The notes beneath the pieces are model-generated. The model was not told where the DNA came from. It saw nothing but the letters and a program-made list of their open reading frames with translations, and ran no database searches. From contig JANQKJ010000294.1 in assembly GCA_028281205.1 (NCBI GenBank), forward strand, positions 1 to 6,630: a DNA stretch of 6,630 nucleotides. The letters are read 5' to 3'. This stretch comes from Gammaproteobacteria bacterium. Its GTDB lineage: Bacteria; Pseudomonadota; Gammaproteobacteria; UBA4575. How positions within the stretch are numbered: position 1 is the stretch's first letter; every line of letters starts with the position of its first letter. Positions 3,947 through 6,630 of this stretch are shown piece by piece. The position numbers were made by a program, and so were the translations under genes.

Positions 3947-6630
3947 ATGGCAGCTAATCCAAAAGATTTAACACAATTAAAAACTGTTGAGTTCTCACTG
4001 AATGGTAATTCTATTACCGCATTTGAAGATGAAACTATCTTGCAAGCCGCACGCCGTAATGGTGTAGAAATACCTCATCTCTGTTATACAGACGGCATGC
4101 GCGCAGATGGAAACTGCCGCGCGTGTGTTGTTGAAATTGAAGGTGAGCGGGTACTACAACCTTCGTGCGTGCGCACTCCAACTGAAGGCATGGTCGTCAA
4201 CACAAGTACTGAGCGTGCACTTCACTCCCAGAAAATGGTTCTGGAGTTACTGCAATCAGATATTGTCGAGAAGAAATACACTTTAAATAGTGAACTTGAT
4301 CAATGGTCACAAAAACTTAATATTGGTTTACCCCGTTTTGAATCACGCCATAATCCAGAAGCAGACCTTTCCCACCCTGCTATCGCTGTCAACTTAGATG
4401 CATGTATTCAATGCACACGTTGTTTACGCGCATGCCGTGAAGAACAAAATAACGATGTAATTGGTTATGCCAACCGCGGCTCACATTCTGAAATCGTATT
4501 TGATATCGCTGATCCAATGGGTGATAGCTCATGCGTAGCCTGTGGTGAATGTGTGCAAGCATGTCCCACTGGCGCCCTCATGCCATCTAATGACTTAGGC
4601 ATGCAGGAACCCGATAGAAAGGTCGAATCCACTTGCCCTTATTGTGGTGTTGGTTGTTTACTTACATTCAATATTAAAGATGAAAAAATTATTTATGTTG
4701 AAGGCCGCGATGGACCAGCAAACAAAAGTCGCTTATGTGTCAAAGGACGCTACGGTTTTGACTATATTCATAATGAACGCCGCTTAACTAAACCTTTAAT
4801 CCGTAAACCAGGTGCAGCTAAAGTCTCAAATATTGAAACACTAACTGAACAAGACATTAAGGCAATGTTTAGAGAAGTCAGTTGGGATGAAGCATTAGAG
4901 TTTGCTGCCAAAGGTTTACGTGATATTCGTGATGACCTTGGTGGTAATGCTCTTGCTGGCTTTGGTTCTGCAAAAGGTTCTAATGAAGAAGCTTACTTAT
5001 TCCAAAAATTAGTACGCACTGGCTTTGGAACAAATAATGTAGACCACTGTACGCGTTTGTGCCATGCATCCTCAGTAGTAGCTTTGCTTGAAGGTCTAGG
5101 CTCTGGCGCCGTTTCCAACCAAGTCGCTGAAGTCGAAGACGCTGAAGTCATTGTAATTATTGGTTCCAACCCAACTACAAACCATCCTGTTGCTGCAACT
5201 TTCATTAAAAATGCAGCTCGTGCAGGTAAGAAGCTAATTGTTATGGATCCACGTGGTACCGAGATTGCCCGTCACGCTGACTATTTCTTACAATTCAAAC
5301 CCGATACTGATGTGGCCATGTTGAATGCAATAATGCATTCTATTGTTAAACAAGGTTTAGTCGACAAAGAGTTCATCGCTGATCGAACTGAAGGTTATGC
5401 TGAACTCGAGGAACACTTAAAAGATTTCTCACCAGAAGAAATGGAAAAAATCTGCGGCATTCCTGCCGAAACATTGCATGAAGTGGCACGCATCTATGCA
5501 TCATTCAAAGCTTCTATTATTTTCTGGGGCATGGGTGTAGCTCAGCATATTCACGGCACCGATAACGCGCGTTGCTTAATCGCACTTTCATTAATCACTG
5601 GCCAAATTGGTAAACCAGGCTCAGGACTGCATCCACTACGTGGACAAAATAATGTTCAAGGTGCTTCCGATGTTGGACTTATTCCGATGGTGTTCCCTGA
5701 TTACCAACGCGTGGATAACCCGGATGCGCAAGCTAGATTTGAAAAACTCTGGGATACTCAGTTGGATCCTAATCCAGGCTTAACCGTTGTTGAGATTATG
5801 GATGAAATTACTGATGGCAAAATTTTGGGTATGTACATTGAAGGTGAAAATCCGGCGATGTCAGATCCTAATTTAAATCATGCACGTAAGGCATTAGCTT
5901 CACTCAAGCATTTAGTTGTACAAGATATTTTCATGACCGAAACTGCCTTATTTGCAGACGTCATTCTTCCTGCATCTGCATTCCCTGAAAAAGATGGCTC
6001 TTTTACTAATACTGATCGCCGAGTTCAACTGGGACGTCAAGCAGTTAATCCACCAGGTGAAGCTAAGCAAGACTTGTGGATTATTCAAGAAATAGCAAAA
6101 CGCTTAGGCTGCAATTGGAATTATTCTGGCCCTAGCGAGGTGTTTGCAGAAATGCGTTTAGGCATGGATTCAATTAAAGGCATGTCTTGGGAGCGTTTAG
6201 AACGCGATCATTCAGTCACCTACCCTTGCGATACACCGGAAGACCCAGGACAGGGCATTATCTTTATTGATGATTTCCCGACTGCAAGTGGTAAAGGCAA
6301 ACTTGTTCCTGCCAAATTTACCAATGCCGATGAGCTACCTGATAATGAATATAGCTTTGTATTAATAACTGGTCGCCAGCTTGAACATTGGCATACTGGA
6401 GCAATGACAAGACATGCATCCATGTTAGATGCTATTGAACCTGTACCTGTCGCTTCGATCAACCCTAAAGACCTGGAAAAGTTAGGCTTACAACCAAATA
6501 GCTTGATTCGTTTAACTTCCCGTCGCGGCAGCGTTGAATGCTATGCACGTGTTGACCATGGCCTACGACAAGGCCAAGTGTTCATGCCTTTCTGTTATCA
6601 TGAAGCAGCAGCTAATTTATTAACTACTGA
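3947..6630 (+). CDS. fdh1A: NAD-dependent formate dehydrogenase, alpha (catalytic, Mo/W-bis-MGD) subunit, C-terminus cut by window edge
   Basis: The frame is open for 894 codons and runs off the window; related subunits are about 950-990 residues, so perhaps 60-100 are missing. It oxidises formate to CO2 in the cytoplasm and passes electrons to the beta subunit. The order of domains is: [2Fe-2S] ferredoxin-like (Cys46, 57, 60, 74); two ferredoxin-type [4Fe-4S] sites (Cys153/156/159/163 and 196/199/202/206); the proximal [4Fe-4S] (Cys230/233/237/264); the molybdopterin oxidoreductase core; and the dinucleotide-binding C-terminal domain (GRQLEHWHTGAMTRH, then EAAANLLTT at the edge). Catalytic Cys372-His373 sits in RLCHASS, with Cys rather than selenocysteine. 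Arg565 of RGQNNVQG is 193 residues later, the same spacing as Sec140 to Arg333 in E. coli FdhF. No cysteine lies between 74 and 153, so the NuoG-type His-Cys3 cluster of FdsA is absent. Metal (Mo or W) cannot be told from sequence. Confidence 0.94.
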   Translation, partial: MAANPKDLTQLKTVEFSLNGNSITAFEDETILQAARRNGVEIPHLCYTDGMRADGNCRACVVEIEGERVLQPSCVRTPTEGMVVNTSTERALHSQKMVLELLQSDIVEKKYTLNSELDQWSQKLNIGLPRFESRHNPEADLSHPAIAVNLDACIQCTRCLRACREEQNNDVIGYANRGSHSEIVFDIADPMGDSSCVACGECVQACPTGALMPSNDLGMQEPDRKVESTCPYCGVGCLLTFNIKDEKIIYVEGRDGPANKSRLCVKGRYGFDYIHNERRLTKPLIRKPGAAKVSNIETLTEQDIKAMFREVSWDEALEFAAKGLRDIRDDLGGNALAGFGSAKGSNEEAYLFQKLVRTGFGTNNVDHCTRLCHASSVVALLEGLGSGAVSNQVAEVEDAEVIVIIGSNPTTNHPVAATFIKNAARAGKKLIVMDPRGTEIARHADYFLQFKPDTDVAMLNAIMHSIVKQGLVDKEFIADRTEGYAELEEHLKDFSPEEMEKICGIPAETLHEVARIYASFKASIIFWGMGVAQHIHGTDNARCLIALSLITGQIGKPGSGLHPLRGQNNVQGASDVGLIPMVFPDYQRVDNPDAQARFEKLWDTQLDPNPGLTVVEIMDEITDGKILGMYIEGENPAMSDPNLNHARKALASLKHLVVQDIFMTETALFADVILPASAFPEKDGSFTNTDRRVQLGRQAVNPPGEAKQDLWIIQEIAKRLGCNWNYSGPSEVFAEMRLGMDSIKGMSWERLERDHSVTYPCDTPEDPGQGIIFIDDFPTASGKGKLVPAKFTNADELPDNEYSFVLITGRQLEHWHTGAMTRHASMLDAIEPVPVASINPKDLEKLGLQPNSLIRLTSRRGSVECYARVDHGLRQGQVFMPFCYHEAAANLLTT

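Noticed and set aside
5048..5065. Possible selenocysteine at the formate dehydrogenase active site
   Set aside because: The codon at 5060-5062 is TGC (Cys), with no in-frame TGA in the subunit, so the enzyme is of the cysteine type.
4993..5205. 70-codon minus-strand frame
   Set aside because: It is antisense to the catalytic Cys region of the alpha subunit, with no independent support.
6220..6462. 80-codon minus-strand frame
   Set aside because: It is antisense to the C-terminal domain of the alpha subunit, with no recognisable protein features.

Overview
This window is about 43-45% G+C by eye and has the look of a proteobacterial chromosome, most likely an aerobic, methylotroph-like or organosulfur-using gammaproteobacterium. 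That is inferred from protein families and base composition; no rRNA or other taxonomic marker is present. There are five protein-coding genes, two of them cut by the window edges. I see no RNA genes, insertion sequences, CRISPR arrays or convincing terminators.

Layout. (1) Positions 1-757, minus strand: the N-terminal 252 residues of an exported SBP56-family protein, best read as methanethiol oxidase (MtoX). (2) Positions 758-1121: a 364-bp divergent intergenic region rich in palindromes, with a good candidate mtoX promoter and an FNR/CRP-like box. (3) Positions 1122-1691, plus strand: a periplasmic SCO1/SenC copper chaperone. (4) Positions 1708-2100, minus strand: a pterin-4a-carbinolamine dehydratase-like protein, converging on the SCO1 gene with a 16-nt gap. 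(5) Positions 2251-3927 and 3947-6630, plus strand: a two-gene NAD-dependent formate dehydrogenase operon. Its beta subunit is a natural NuoE-NuoF fusion and its alpha subunit is a molybdopterin/iron-sulfur protein with a catalytic cysteine. The alpha gene runs off the right edge.

How the genes fit together. MtoX is a copper enzyme that converts methanethiol to formaldehyde, sulfide and hydrogen peroxide. A SCO1/SenC gene is a known neighbour of mtoX and could supply its copper. Formaldehyde is normally oxidised to formate by enzymes encoded elsewhere, and the formate dehydrogenase here would oxidise formate to CO2 while making NADH. The pterin dehydratase-like gene has no aromatic amino acid hydroxylase beside it; lying divergently next to a molybdenum or tungsten enzyme, it may belong to the COG2154 members proposed to act in molybdopterin cofactor metabolism.

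Every protein belongs to a known family. The parts that deserve a second look are the gene neighbourhood (methanethiol oxidation beside formate oxidation), the regulatory architecture of the mtoX/SCO1 intergenic region, and the pterin-protein/formate dehydrogenase pairing. I found no clearly unprecedented system.
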